Origin: JBFHFS01 sp041583495
GTDB lineage: Bacteria > Bacteroidota > Bacteroidia > Bacteroidales > Marinilabiliaceae
DNA: 64,000 nucleotides
Reading direction: 5' to 3'
Assembly: GCA_041583495.1 (NCBI GenBank)
Contig: JBFHFS010000011.1
Location: 35,122-99,121, forward strand
The notes under the pieces: model-generated
What the model saw: the letters and a program-made list of their open reading frames with translations, nothing else
Told to the model about the DNA's origin: nothing
Database searches by the model: none
Shown here: one piece after another, positions 8,439-17,886 of the stretch
Numbering within the stretch: position 1 is the stretch's first letter
Layout of the letters: each line of letters starts with the position of its first letter
Program-made: the position numbers and the translations under genes

Positions 8439-9536
8439 TCAAGTGGTCATTCTTTCATTTCTAATTCTCAGATCCACCCTGAAGGAGGAAACTTTTCGGT
8501 CGATTTTTAATTCGTACTGGTCGGCGAATAACAAGTTAAGCCTTTTTTTAACATTTTCGAGTCCAATGCCCGAATGTTGCAGGTCTTCGGCCCGGGGGGG
8601 TTGTCCGAGGCTGTTTTCGGTAAAGAAATGGATCTCCTTATCTTCGAACTTCATCCCAATAGTGATAAACGACTGGGCACTGAAGCTAACCCCATGCTTA
8701 AAAGCGTTCTCCACAAAGGCCACAAAGAGCAGGGGCGGTACTGAAAAGTCTTTAAATTCTTTGGGGAAATCGACCTCCAGCCTGACTTTTTGACTAAGAC
8801 GTAACTTCATCAGATCGATGTAGTTGGTCATAAACTCAATTTCGGAGCTCATCTGGGTTTGTCCATTCTCTGACTCGTAAAGGAGGTAGCGCATCAGTTT
8901 CGACAACTTTAGCACCGAATCCTGTGCCATGAGTCCGTCAATCCGAATCAGGGAATATATATTATTCAGGGTGTTAAAAAAGAAATGAGGACTCACCTGA
9001 TTCTTCAGGAACGCCAGCTCCGAATTCAGCTTCTCCTTCTCCAGCTCCTTTTGCTTCTTCTCATTGGTTTTCAATTTATCCATCACGCCAAGCCCCATGG
9101 CGAAACCGGATATCAGAATGGAAAGCAGGATATGGTTGTAAAAGCCAAATATTTCGTTGGGGGGAGGCTTCCCGGGGCCATTATTGGCAAGGTTATTTAC
9201 AGCACCCTTTAGTCGGGCCTCCATTACGGCATCAAACAAATAACGATCATTGATGAAGTCGGATAAAAAGTAAGTCGCTAAAATAATTCCAATTAAAATG
9301 AGGACATAAGTAATCTTTCTTTCCCTCAGAAAAAACCTGGGGATTAACCACAAATAGCCGATATAAAATATAAGAATAGCCGATAGTGCATGCAATGAAA
9401 AGCGATACAAATGATGTGTTTCCCCCTGGTTAAAAACAGTATTCAGATAGATTGGAATACTGATTATAATTATCCAGGCAATTATATGGAGCCCTATGCT
9501 GATTTTCTTATCCGAAAGGGTTATTAACTTAGCCAT
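8439..9536 (-). CDS. LytS/YehU-type sensor histidine kinase
   Basis: The product has 365 residues. The N-terminal half has four membrane segments (about 12-32, 45-66, 75-95, 133-153), followed by a coiled-coil linker (155-175), the His_kinase domain with phospho-accepting His184 in QVSPHFFFNTLNNIYSL, and a HATPase_c-type ATP-binding end with VENAFKHG (N box) and GIGLENVKKRL (G box). There is no large extracytoplasmic sensor domain, so sensing is probably within the membrane. It is the cognate partner of the LytTR regulator downstream and sits immediately after the MacB-like permease gene (68-bp gap), probably in the same transcript. Confidence 0.92.
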   Translation of the reverse strand: MAKLITLSDKKISIGLHIIAWIIIISIPIYLNTVFNQGETHHLYRFSLHALSAILIFYIGYLWLIPRFFLRERKITYVLILIGIILATYFLSDFINDRYLFDAVMEARLKGAVNNLANNGPGKPPPNEIFGFYNHILLSILISGFAMGLGVMDKLKTNEKKQKELEKEKLNSELAFLKNQVSPHFFFNTLNNIYSLIRIDGLMAQDSVLKLSKLMRYLLYESENGQTQMSSEIEFMTNYIDLMKLRLSQKVRLEVDFPKEFKDFSVPPLLFVAFVENAFKHGVSFSAQSFITIGMKFEDKEIHFFTENSLGQPPRAEDLQHSGIGLENVKKRLNLLFADQYELKIDRKVSSFRVDLRIRNERMTT

Positions 9537-9604
9537 TGAATTCTATTTTCTCCAAAGATAACTATCCTTGAAATGTAAAAAAATGAAACCGGTTGTTTCG
9601 CGGC

Positions 9605-10822
9605 TTACTCGTATCTCAGGGCATCAATTGGATTGAGACCTGCAGCCTTGCGGGCCGGATACCAACCAAAGAAGATGCCGATGGCCGAACACACCAGGAA
9701 GGACATAACTACCGAGAAGGTAGAGATTACCACCGGCCAATTCATAATCGATCCGGTAACCTGTGTGGCCAAAATGCCAAATGTAATGCCAATGATTCCA
9801 CCCAAAACGCTCAGCAAAATGGATTCAATAAGAAATTGCATCAGGATATCGTTTCCACGCCCCCCAACCGCAAGCCGGAGCCCTATTTCACGGGTTCGTT
9901 CAGTGACCGATACATACATGATATTCATGATGCCAATGCCCCCAACCAGCAGGGATATACCCGAGATGGCGGCCAGCAGGGCGGTCATGATGTTGCTCAC
10001 GGAGCTAAACATCTGAACCATTTCGGCCTGGGATCTGACCTCAAAATCATCCTCATCCCCCTCCTTTAATTTATGGCTGGCCCGCAGCGACTGGGTAATC
10101 TGGGTCATCGCTTCATCGTTCAGTTCTTCACTGGCCGCCGAAGCATTAATATCCTGAACATGGGTGATGGCCAAAATCCTTTTTTGCACCGTGGTAAAGG
10201 GCGCCATGATCAGATCGTCCTGATCCTGCCCCATGCCGTTTTCCCCTTTCTCGTCCAAAACCCCGATGATGAGCAATGGGATGTTGCCAAACCGAATGGA
10301 CTGGCCAACAGGATCGCCCGAAGGAAACAAATTCTCGACAATGGTTTGGCCCACCAGACAGACCTTGGCATAACTCTGGTTCTCCCGAACGGTAAAGCTG
10401 CGACCCGATTCTATGGTATACTTACGGATATCGAAATATTTTTCGTTAACCCCATAGATGGTGGTGGGCCAGTTTTGATTCCCAACCACCGCCTGGCCGC
10501 TGGAGTGTACAACCGGTGAGATGGCACTGATGGCGGAACAATTTTTTTCTATGTCGGTCACATCGCTCAGTTTCAGGGTTTGTGCATCGCTGCGCCCCAT
10601 CCGAACGCCCCCTTTTTGCTCTCCTCCGGGTCGCACCAGGATAAGATTGGTGCCCATATCCGACATCTGGTCCTGAATGCTCTGTTTTGAACCCTGCCCT
10701 ATGGCCAGCATCACAATCACCGAAGCCACCCCTATGATGATGCCCAGCATGGTTAAAAACGCTCTGAACTTGTTTCGTCTCAGGGCGCTGAGGGCTATTT
10801 TTACTGAATTGGTATAATTCAT
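9605..10822 (-). CDS. MacB-like ABC transporter permease
   Basis: The product has 405 residues. One membrane helix near the N-terminus (about 20-42, FLTMLGIIIGVASVIVM) is followed by a large periplasmic MacB_PCD domain (about 45-250) and a C-terminal FtsX-type unit with three membrane helices (about 285-305, 330-355, 365-390), ending RKAAGLNPIDALRYE, a hallmark of this family. Unlike E. coli MacB the ATPase is a separate gene just upstream (20-bp gap). With the MacA-like adaptor and TolC it should form a tripartite pump driven from the inner membrane. Substrate unknown; macrolides, peptides and lipoproteins are all known for the family. Confidence 0.93.
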   Translation of the reverse strand: MNYTNSVKIALSALRRNKFRAFLTMLGIIIGVASVIVMLAIGQGSKQSIQDQMSDMGTNLILVRPGGEQKGGVRMGRSDAQTLKLSDVTDIEKNCSAISAISPVVHSSGQAVVGNQNWPTTIYGVNEKYFDIRKYTIESGRSFTVRENQSYAKVCLVGQTIVENLFPSGDPVGQSIRFGNIPLLIIGVLDEKGENGMGQDQDDLIMAPFTTVQKRILAITHVQDINASAASEELNDEAMTQITQSLRASHKLKEGDEDDFEVRSQAEMVQMFSSVSNIMTALLAAISGISLLVGGIGIMNIMYVSVTERTREIGLRLAVGGRGNDILMQFLIESILLSVLGGIIGITFGILATQVTGSIMNWPVVISTFSVVMSFLVCSAIGIFFGWYPARKAAGLNPIDALRYE

Positions 10823-10842
10823 GATTCTCTGTTTATTTTCTA

Positions 10843-11586
10843 TTAGGAGAGCTCTTCTACAGGAAGTGCCCGGAGCATCTCTTTGGCATTAAATTGGTTC
10901 ATAACCGCCTCTTCGCGAATAATGTGGCCGTCTCTAAACAGGACTTGTCGGGTCATGAATTTAGCAATGTCGGCTTCGTGGGTTACAAACACAATGGTTT
11001 TCCCTTTTGAATTCAAATCCTGCAATACAGACATTATCTCGTAGGAGGTGCGGGTATCCAGGTTCCCCGTAGCCTCGTCGGCCAGAATCACCACCGGATC
11101 GTTTACCAGCGAACGGGCAATGGCTACACGCTGTTGCTGCCCTCCCGAGAGTTGGTTGGGCATGTGAAACCGCCGGTCGGTCAACCCAACGGCTTCCAGC
11201 GCCGCCTCGGCCCGCTCACGGCGCTCCTTGGGCTTTACCTTAGAGTTGTAAAAAAGCGGAAGCTCCACGTTCTCAAGTGCTGTTGTGCGGGACAAAAGAT
11301 TGTACGACTGAAAGACAAATCCCAGTTTTTGGTTTCGCAAGGCGGCCAGCTCATTTTTAGATAGCTCTCCCATGCTGATCCCATCCAACAAATAATGCCC
11401 GGAGGTGGGTTTGTCCAGACACCCTAAGATGTTGAGCATGGTAGACTTACCCGATCCGCTGGTGCCCATGATGGCCACAAATTCGCCTTCTTTAATTTCC
11501 AGGTTAATACCTTTCAAGGCGCGCACGGTAATCTCGCCCACATAAAAATCTTTTTTCAGGTCCTGGACCTCTATAATCGTTTTCAT
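10843..11586 (-). CDS. ABC transporter ATP-binding protein (MacB/LolD type)
   Basis: The product has 247 residues with all ATPase motifs: Walker A GTSGSGKST (41-49), Q-loop in GFVFQSYNLL (about 89-98), signature LSGGQQQRVA (146-155), Walker B VVILADE (165-171), then the D-loop GNLD and H-loop FVTHEAD. The sequence belongs to the MacB/LolD/FtsE subgroup. The C-terminal 25 residues extend a little past the core. It is the second gene of four efflux genes in one orientation, 22 bp after the adaptor and 20 bp before the permease, so co-translation is likely. Confidence 0.95.
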   Translation of the reverse strand: MKTIIEVQDLKKDFYVGEITVRALKGINLEIKEGEFVAIMGTSGSGKSTMLNILGCLDKPTSGHYLLDGISMGELSKNELAALRNQKLGFVFQSYNLLSRTTALENVELPLFYNSKVKPKERRERAEAALEAVGLTDRRFHMPNQLSGGQQQRVAIARSLVNDPVVILADEATGNLDTRTSYEIMSVLQDLNSKGKTIVFVTHEADIAKFMTRQVLFRDGHIIREEAVMNQFNAKEMLRALPVEELS

Positions 11587-11608
11587 AGGAGTTTATTTGT
11601 TGGGTTAC

Positions 11609-12850
11609 TTATTTTCTTCCGGGTCGTTGAGGCATAAATGGACTCTTACTGGCGGCCGCTCCTGGCCCACCCGTGGCCTTAGAGGACGCGTTCATTGACA
11701 CAATTACCTCCTGGCCCTCGGTTAACCCCGACAACACTTCGTAATGAATCTCATCGGTAACCCCCAGGGTTACTTGTTGGGGATGAAATTGGTTGCCCTG
11801 TTTAACCCAAACCATGAATCCTTCTTCTTCCGGCTTCTGACCCTCTCCGGCCCTCTTCTCCATGGGCGGTCTTTGAGGCCTTTCTGCCATCTCCTCCTCA
11901 CCCTGTAAAGAAGCATTGTATTGGGCCATAACACCCGGCTCGGGCGTAAAACGGATGGCTTTGGCCGGAACCAACAAAATATTCTCGGCTTCGGTAACAA
12001 AGAAGGTGGCGTTGGCTGTCATGCCTGGCATCAATATTTTCTCGGGGTTGGGCGCACTGATGATTACAGTGTAGGTGATCACATTGGCCGACTCCACCGG
12101 CTGAAGCCTGACTTCGGTTACCTTCCCGGTGAATTTTTTCAGAGGAAAAGCGTCCACGGTGAATTCAACCCGCTGATTTAACCTGACCTGACCTATATCG
12201 GCTTCATCAATATTGGCTTCCACGCGCATCTGCGTCAGGTCGTTGGCTATGGTAAACAAAGTAGGGGTGCTAAAACTGGCAGCCACCGTTTGTCCTTCGT
12301 CCACTGCCCGTTCGAGGATAATGCCATCGATGGGAGAATAGATCCTGGCATACGACAGCTTAATTTTGTTTTTTTCGTACGCCGATTTTGCATTGCTTAA
12401 GCTCGCCACAGCCATGTTGTAATTGTATTCGGCCAGATCAAAATCAGACTGAGCAATCAACTGCTTGGCAACCAAAGCACTAAACCGCTCGTAGGTGGCT
12501 TTTTGGTACTTCACCTGGGCTTGCGCCTGGTCAACGGAGGCCTTACTCTGCTCCAGATCGGCCGCTAAAGTCGTTTCATCCAGTTTCGCCAACAACTGCC
12601 CCTTTTTGACCTGGCTGTTAAAGTCGACAAATATTTTTTCAATAACGCCCGACACCTGGGTTCCTACCTCTACCGTTGTAATGGCTTCGAGGGTTCCCGT
12701 GGCCGTGATGGTGTTGCTGATGGTTCCGGTTTCAATTTTAGCGGTTTCGAACGAGATCGCCTCGTCGCTGCCTCCCAGTGATTTATAGCCCCAAAAGGCG
12801 ATGGCCAGTACCACGATGGCCGAACCGATGTATATAAATTTCTTTGTCAT
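11609..12850 (-). CDS. MacA-like periplasmic adaptor (membrane fusion protein)
   Basis: The product has 413 residues. An N-terminal membrane anchor (about 4-24) leads into a lipoyl-type barrel-sandwich (AITTVEVGTQVSGVIEKIFV), an alpha-helical hairpin (about 95-165, coiled coil of Gln/Ala/Lys), a beta-barrel and a membrane-proximal domain. Near residues 320-345 there is an insert rich in Glu, Pro and Arg (EEMAERPQRPPMEKRAGEG) not usual for MacA, and a proline-rich C-terminal tail. It bridges the TolC upstream and the ABC permease downstream in the same operon. Confidence 0.93.
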   Translation of the reverse strand: MTKKFIYIGSAIVVLAIAFWGYKSLGGSDEAISFETAKIETGTISNTITATGTLEAITTVEVGTQVSGVIEKIFVDFNSQVKKGQLLAKLDETTLAADLEQSKASVDQAQAQVKYQKATYERFSALVAKQLIAQSDFDLAEYNYNMAVASLSNAKSAYEKNKIKLSYARIYSPIDGIILERAVDEGQTVAASFSTPTLFTIANDLTQMRVEANIDEADIGQVRLNQRVEFTVDAFPLKKFTGKVTEVRLQPVESANVITYTVIISAPNPEKILMPGMTANATFFVTEAENILLVPAKAIRFTPEPGVMAQYNASLQGEEEMAERPQRPPMEKRAGEGQKPEEEGFMVWVKQGNQFHPQQVTLGVTDEIHYEVLSGLTEGQEVIVSMNASSKATGGPGAAASKSPFMPQRPGRK

Positions 12851-12888
12851 AATGATGCGTTTATTTTAATTCTATTGCTGTAATATGT

Positions 12889-14226
12889 TTATAGTGCTAA
12901 TGGAATGCCTTTATAAAAGTCAAGGACTTTGTAACCGAAAATCAAACTGAATTTGGATTGTAACAATTGGCTTTCGGCATTTATCAGGTTATTTTTTTGA
13001 ACTAAAAAGTCCACCGAGCTAACCAATCCCTGTTTGTATTTTTCGTTGGTTACCTCATAGGCTTCCAGTGTGGAACTGTTCTGTTCGAGACTGGCCAGAT
13101 AGCCGCTTTGAGCTGAAATTACATCGGCGCAGGCCTGTTCGATTTCTTTACGCAGCTGGTTTTGTGTATCAATGAGACTCAATTCCGAATCGGTGACCGA
13201 GATTTTTGCGATGGCCACATTGGTTTTTACCTGTTTTTTCTGAAATATAGGAATCGACAGGGATAACCCAATGGCAGGATTTACGCGATCCTGCAACTGG
13301 CCAAAGTATCCCGAGCCCGTATTCAGGCTTGAATAAGCGGTAGACAAGCCGGCACTCATGGAAAGACTGGGAAGGGCATCGGCTTTTGCTATCTTTATGT
13401 CCAGCAAAGCCTGGTCCTTTGCCAGCTCAGCATTTTTAACTTCAGGCTTGATCCCCAGTGCCAGGTTATAAATTTCCTGAGCGTCGGGTTGTGTCGAATT
13501 GACCAGCATACTGTCCAGATTCTGGGAGGTGATCTCAAACTGATCATTAACCGGCAACTCCATCAGTTGCATGAGGGTAACCTTACTGATATTCAGATTG
13601 CTCACCGATGAGGCCAGTGTGGATTTCTCGGCAGCCAGTTCAGATTTTATCTGCAGATAATCCGACTTCGAAATGGCCCCCAGATCGAGCCTTTCCTGAG
13701 CCAGATTCAGTTGCTGAGTGGTAGACTCAATTTGCTTTTCAGCATTGTTCACACTTTCATAGGCATATAATACCTGAAGATAAGCATTGAGGATATTCAG
13801 GCTAATAGATTCTTTTACCTCATCAGAATAAAGTTTCCCGCTCTCAATATCAAGCTGGGATTGCTTAATCTTATTGGTCAATACCATTCCATTGAAAAGG
13901 GACACCCCCGAACTAACCGAATAACTGGTGCTGTTCGAGCCACTGCTGCTTCCATACTGGCCTGTGGTGGAGTCGAAACCCTTGTCCCAGGAAAAGTTTT
14001 GGTGGGCCGAAGCCGAGAGGGAAGGCAATCGGTTAGCCTTGGCCTGATCGGCATACAACTGGTTTTTGTCGTTGGTTAAATCCGCTTTCTGAACCGACAC
14101 ATTATGGATCAGTGCGTACTGAATACACTCCTCCAGTGTCCAGGTTTTTTGTTGCGCTTTTCCACTTAACCCCAAAAGGGAGATCATAAGTCCGGAAAGC
14201 ATTAATACAAGCCTAATTCTCTTCAT
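12889..14226 (-). CDS. TolC-family outer membrane efflux protein
   Basis: The product has 445 residues from ATG 14226; an in-frame TTG at 14250 would add eight residues ahead of a good signal peptide, so I prefer the ATG. Signal peptide about 1-25 (LSGKAQQ). The rest shows two internally similar outer-membrane-efflux repeats of long helices (about 30-230 and 240-445), each opening with a conserved start (LEECIQYALIHNVSVQKA; IYNLALGIKPEVKNAEL). It is the first gene of the MacAB-like operon and has no obvious promoter I can defend in the 270-bp gap upstream. Confidence 0.92.
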   Translation of the reverse strand: MKRIRLVLMLSGLMISLLGLSGKAQQKTWTLEECIQYALIHNVSVQKADLTNDKNQLYADQAKANRLPSLSASAHQNFSWDKGFDSTTGQYGSSSGSNSTSYSVSSGVSLFNGMVLTNKIKQSQLDIESGKLYSDEVKESISLNILNAYLQVLYAYESVNNAEKQIESTTQQLNLAQERLDLGAISKSDYLQIKSELAAEKSTLASSVSNLNISKVTLMQLMELPVNDQFEITSQNLDSMLVNSTQPDAQEIYNLALGIKPEVKNAELAKDQALLDIKIAKADALPSLSMSAGLSTAYSSLNTGSGYFGQLQDRVNPAIGLSLSIPIFQKKQVKTNVAIAKISVTDSELSLIDTQNQLRKEIEQACADVISAQSGYLASLEQNSSTLEAYEVTNEKYKQGLVSSVDFLVQKNNLINAESQLLQSKFSLIFGYKVLDFYKGIPLAL

Positions 14227-14496
14227 GATGCTATTAATATTTTGCCACAAAACTACTCGGCTTATTAATATGGCAGAAATACAATAGACGTTTGCTCGGT
14301 TTTTATCGACGGTTAGGGTTTTTTTCAGATTTTGGCAGAGCCCGTTTGAACCTCCGGAATAGTTGAATTCTAAAATAAACCTTGAGAAAAATCAACAAAA
14401 GAAAGGGCAGCATCATTCACAAAGCGGCTAAAGAGACCAACCTTCAACAAATACAGCCACACTTGTACTTCTCCTTCCCTGCCGGCAGGACCAATT

Positions 14497-17400
14497 CTAG
14501 TTAACCACAAAATTCATGATACGGGCGGCATTCCCCTGGCTTGAAGTTTTTTTGAGCATTCTTAATTTCATGGTATGGTTGCCCGGCACCAGGTTGTTTG
14601 AAAACATCACGGTGCGGGGATAGTGAAGGCCTTTACTGAATTCATGAAAAAAGTCGAATTCCTGGTATTCACCATTGTCAATGCTTACTTCCACGGTTCC
14701 GGCATCGGGTCCTGCCACGATATAGGCTCCAATGGCTGTTCCTGAAAAGTCAAAAGTTAGTTCGGCTCCTTTTTTGGTGGTAGATAACATCTCAATATTT
14801 GTAAACCGGTCTCGTTTCCCCCCTTTAATTTGATTCCAATCCGGGATGGCATACGACCATTGTTTATCAAAATGGCAGCTTTGGGGATTCACTAATCTCC
14901 CATTTTCAAAGTTGATGGGACTCAGCCCCTCCGGATTATTGAAAACCACCTTGCCCGACCATGCTTTTTCCAACATGGAAGTGATCATATTGGTGCAAAT
15001 TCTATTGCCATAACTTTTGGGATGCGTGCCGCCATAAGTTTCCCAGTCGAGGGTTCCAATGGTAATCTGGTCGGCGACCTCCTTGGCCAGATTACAGGTG
15101 GAGATGTTATACTGGCTCGCAATGGCTTCGTGTGCGGCAATTGACGTGCGGACTTTTCCCTGTTGATAATCGTTTAGGATTTCCGGATTAACAAAGTGGG
15201 TCATCACAATATCGACATGAGGGTTGTATTGGCGGGCTTTCCTGATAATGGCTTCCATCCCCGCAACAGCTTCCTCATACGAGAGGGCCTCATCCTGATC
15301 GTCGTTTACCGCAAACTCCACAAAAAGCAAGTCCAGGGGACCTTTACTTAATACATCCCGCTCCATTCGGAAGGCCCCGGTGGTTGAGCCCGTGGAGGCG
15401 ATGCCTGCATTGGTAAAATTGAAGGCTGTATAAGGGAACTTTTGCTCTAAATAATTGCACAGCATCGGGCGGTAACCGTTCATCTCGGTAATGGAGCCCC
15501 CGATGAATGCCACATGACCGGTCTTGTTTTGTTCAAATTGAATTTTGCAATTTCTGAAATCCCCTCTAAGGGTAAGGTTATTCATGCTCCATTCGGGCTT
15601 TTCGGGAATTTTTTGGGCCTTATTGCCGGTATGCATTAAAATGAAATCAACGATGGGTTTGGGATCTTTAAGCGAATGAGGATGATGCCCCACATCAGGC
15701 TTGTGAACCACCTTCATATCCCAACCCAAATCCTTCAATCGCGCTTGCAAAACAGCTGTGTTTTCTGATGGTGGAACCACATTATCCGCGTCGCCAACCA
15801 GGTTGAGGATGGGAATCTTTTCTTTGGCAATATTTTCCAGGTTATCGATGGGGTTTACCGTGGCTTCCAGCGCTTGCTGTTGATTCAGTCCGTATTGTTT
15901 CAAGCATATTTCCCAGTCTTTTGCAGACCCTTTTCCGTTGCCAAGCCCTCCCGGCCAGCTTTTTATGTCACACACCGGTGCGTCGCCATAGATGCAGGCT
16001 ACTTTACCGGCATTTTGGCTGGCCCAATTGAAAATGATCAGGCCTCCCCTGCTCATTCCTTCCAGGACAACCTTTTTATTCAACTGGTATTTATCCGTCA
16101 GGAAGGCATAAAAGTCGTCCCATATTTGGGTGGCCTGAGGACTTCCAAAGAGTCCTCCCACCTCGATATAGGCTAGATGGAAACCCTTCTCCAGCAAGGC
16201 CAGGTCGGTTTGGGGTTCGTGGCCCCAAAAGCGGGCACGCCAAATCCAATCGCGGTTATTATTGGCTATTCTTGGAAATACAACTTTGAATTTCACCCCG
16301 TGAAGGGTAGAATCCAGTAGCTCGTATCCATTCCAGCGGGGTCGCATACCGACGTTCTCTGGCAGCTCTATTTCTCTTTTATCAAAACTTAAAGCCCCTA
16401 TCCTATTGGCCCCGAAGATCCAGGGTCCTTCATAAACATCGGTTGTATTCAGATAGCATTTGTTGGGCAGATAGGTGATGTACTTGTATGTCTTCCGGCC
16501 CTGGATTTTTAAAACCACCCGATCGCCAATGGCATAAGCGGCGTGAACCAGGTTTGGTTTTTTGTCTTCATCAAAGAAAAACTGATCCTTAATAAAATGA
16601 GTTTTTCCCTTCACCTCCAATGAATCCTCCATTACCAATGGTTGATCGAACTGCAACGTTATTTCGCCTGGGTTACTGTAGGAGGCATTTAACAACCGGG
16701 GGGCGGTGATAACCTCTTCCGGCGGTTGGTTATAAAAATCGCGCGAAACCAGCGGAAAAATGCGCCGGGCAAACTCACAATATCCCTCGTAGCTAAAGTG
16801 ACATCCATCGTGTCCCACAACCCCGTTGGTCGACATCATCTCAACCATCGGATAGCGAAGGGCTATCTGATTCTGTACTTCACGCATTTCCGATTGATAT
16901 TCGCCCCCACATCCGGGATGGATCTGAAACAGGTAAACCTTTTCCATTCCGGTATAGACCCTCTTCCAATCGTGCAACAGAATATTGAAATTCTCGGAAT
17001 AGACCCGGTAGTTTTCTTCGGGAATACTTCTATCCTGTTGATGGCTGGAGTTGGTTTCGCCCTGATGCCAAAAAATGGCTTTCACCTTATCCTGTAATCC
17101 CGCCTGATCCACCCGATAGGCCAATCGGCCAAAGCTGGTCTCCAGAGAGGGCTTCCCGGGAGTGGAAAGCATATTTTCTTCGATGGAAGAAGAACCGCTG
17201 CCTCCGTTAATAATACAAACAGGTATTTTGTGCTTCTCCACGATTAACCGCATCAGTTCCATTCCCCAGGCACCTACTCCATATTTGTTTTTGGTAAACC
17301 AGCCACCTCCCCGGGTAAGGCCTTCGCAATTTCCGGTAGCTCTTCCCCAGCGAATTTTTTTATCGTCGTCGTTGTAGGCCTCGTAACCGGTTTTTACCCC

Positions 17401-17850
17401 AAAACTGCGGCACCACGGACTGCTGTAATTCGAATAAATACTGCTGGCATGTGAATTGGATTGTCCGGTTATGATAAAGGCATCGCCGCATACCACACTG
17501 TCGGCCAGAACAATCAGACTGTCTTTTTGTGGGTGGGACACCTGAACTTCGAAACGAAACTGATGAAGCCCTGCACCAATGCGTGCAGCAGCCTGAAACT
17601 GGTTGTTTGTTAGCGGACAATCCTGTGAAGCATACAATTCACCATCTTTAAATACCTTTAGTTTTACCGCCTTAAACGGGCTCTCCTTTTTCAACCTTCC
17701 ACGCACAGAAACGGTAGCGCTATCGGCTTTGTCGCGTGCATAAAGCTGATAATTTTCGGGCGCTTCCATAAACCGAACCTCCTGCGCAGAAACAGGGTGT
17801 AAAATGAGTAGAAACGAAAGAAAGGTGAACAAGTGCCAATAAATCCTCAT
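14497..17850 (-). CDS. Three-domain carbohydrate esterase (SGNH + alpha/beta hydrolase + SGNH)
   Basis: The product has 1117 residues with a signal peptide (1-22). Domain 1 (about 120-375) is a sialate-O-acetylesterase-like SGNH hydrolase with GQSNS (129-133), FWHQGET (261-267) and HDGCHFSYEGY (catalytic Asp349/His352 pair). Domain 2 (about 500-745) is an alpha/beta hydrolase with nucleophile Ser601 in GMSRGG, GDADNVVPP (Asp688 region) and VGHHPHS. Domain 3 (about 770-970) is a second SGNH/GDSL hydrolase with GGSIT (Ser787), FAVND (Asn850) and GGTHPKSYG (His944). A beta domain closes the protein. All three active sites look intact. The role is probably removing acetyl or other acyl groups from a plant or algal glycan. 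It lies directly before a GH29 fucosidase gene. Confidence 0.85.
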   Translation of the reverse strand: MRIYWHLFTFLSFLLILHPVSAQEVRFMEAPENYQLYARDKADSATVSVRGRLKKESPFKAVKLKVFKDGELYASQDCPLTNNQFQAAARIGAGLHQFRFEVQVSHPQKDSLIVLADSVVCGDAFIITGQSNSHASSIYSNYSSPWCRSFGVKTGYEAYNDDDKKIRWGRATGNCEGLTRGGGWFTKNKYGVGAWGMELMRLIVEKHKIPVCIINGGSGSSSIEENMLSTPGKPSLETSFGRLAYRVDQAGLQDKVKAIFWHQGETNSSHQQDRSIPEENYRVYSENFNILLHDWKRVYTGMEKVYLFQIHPGCGGEYQSEMREVQNQIALRYPMVEMMSTNGVVGHDGCHFSYEGYCEFARRIFPLVSRDFYNQPPEEVITAPRLLNASYSNPGEITLQFDQPLVMEDSLEVKGKTHFIKDQFFFDEDKKPNLVHAAYAIGDRVVLKIQGRKTYKYITYLPNKCYLNTTDVYEGPWIFGANRIGALSFDKREIELPENVGMRPRWNGYELLDSTLHGVKFKVVFPRIANNNRDWIWRARFWGHEPQTDLALLEKGFHLAYIEVGGLFGSPQATQIWDDFYAFLTDKYQLNKKVVLEGMSRGGLIIFNWASQNAGKVACIYGDAPVCDIKSWPGGLGNGKGSAKDWEICLKQYGLNQQQALEATVNPIDNLENIAKEKIPILNLVGDADNVVPPSENTAVLQARLKDLGWDMKVVHKPDVGHHPHSLKDPKPIVDFILMHTGNKAQKIPEKPEWSMNNLTLRGDFRNCKIQFEQNKTGHVAFIGGSITEMNGYRPMLCNYLEQKFPYTAFNFTNAGIASTGSTTGAFRMERDVLSKGPLDLLFVEFAVNDDQDEALSYEEAVAGMEAIIRKARQYNPHVDIVMTHFVNPEILNDYQQGKVRTSIAAHEAIASQYNISTCNLAKEVADQITIGTLDWETYGGTHPKSYGNRICTNMITSMLEKAWSGKVVFNNPEGLSPINFENGRLVNPQSCHFDKQWSYAIPDWNQIKGGKRDRFTNIEMLSTTKKGAELTFDFSGTAIGAYIVAGPDAGTVEVSIDNGEYQEFDFFHEFSKGLHYPRTVMFSNNLVPGNHTMKLRMLKKTSSQGNAARIMNFVVN

Positions 17851-17886
17851 GAGCTTATTCTTTTAAATACATTGATTACCAACCCG

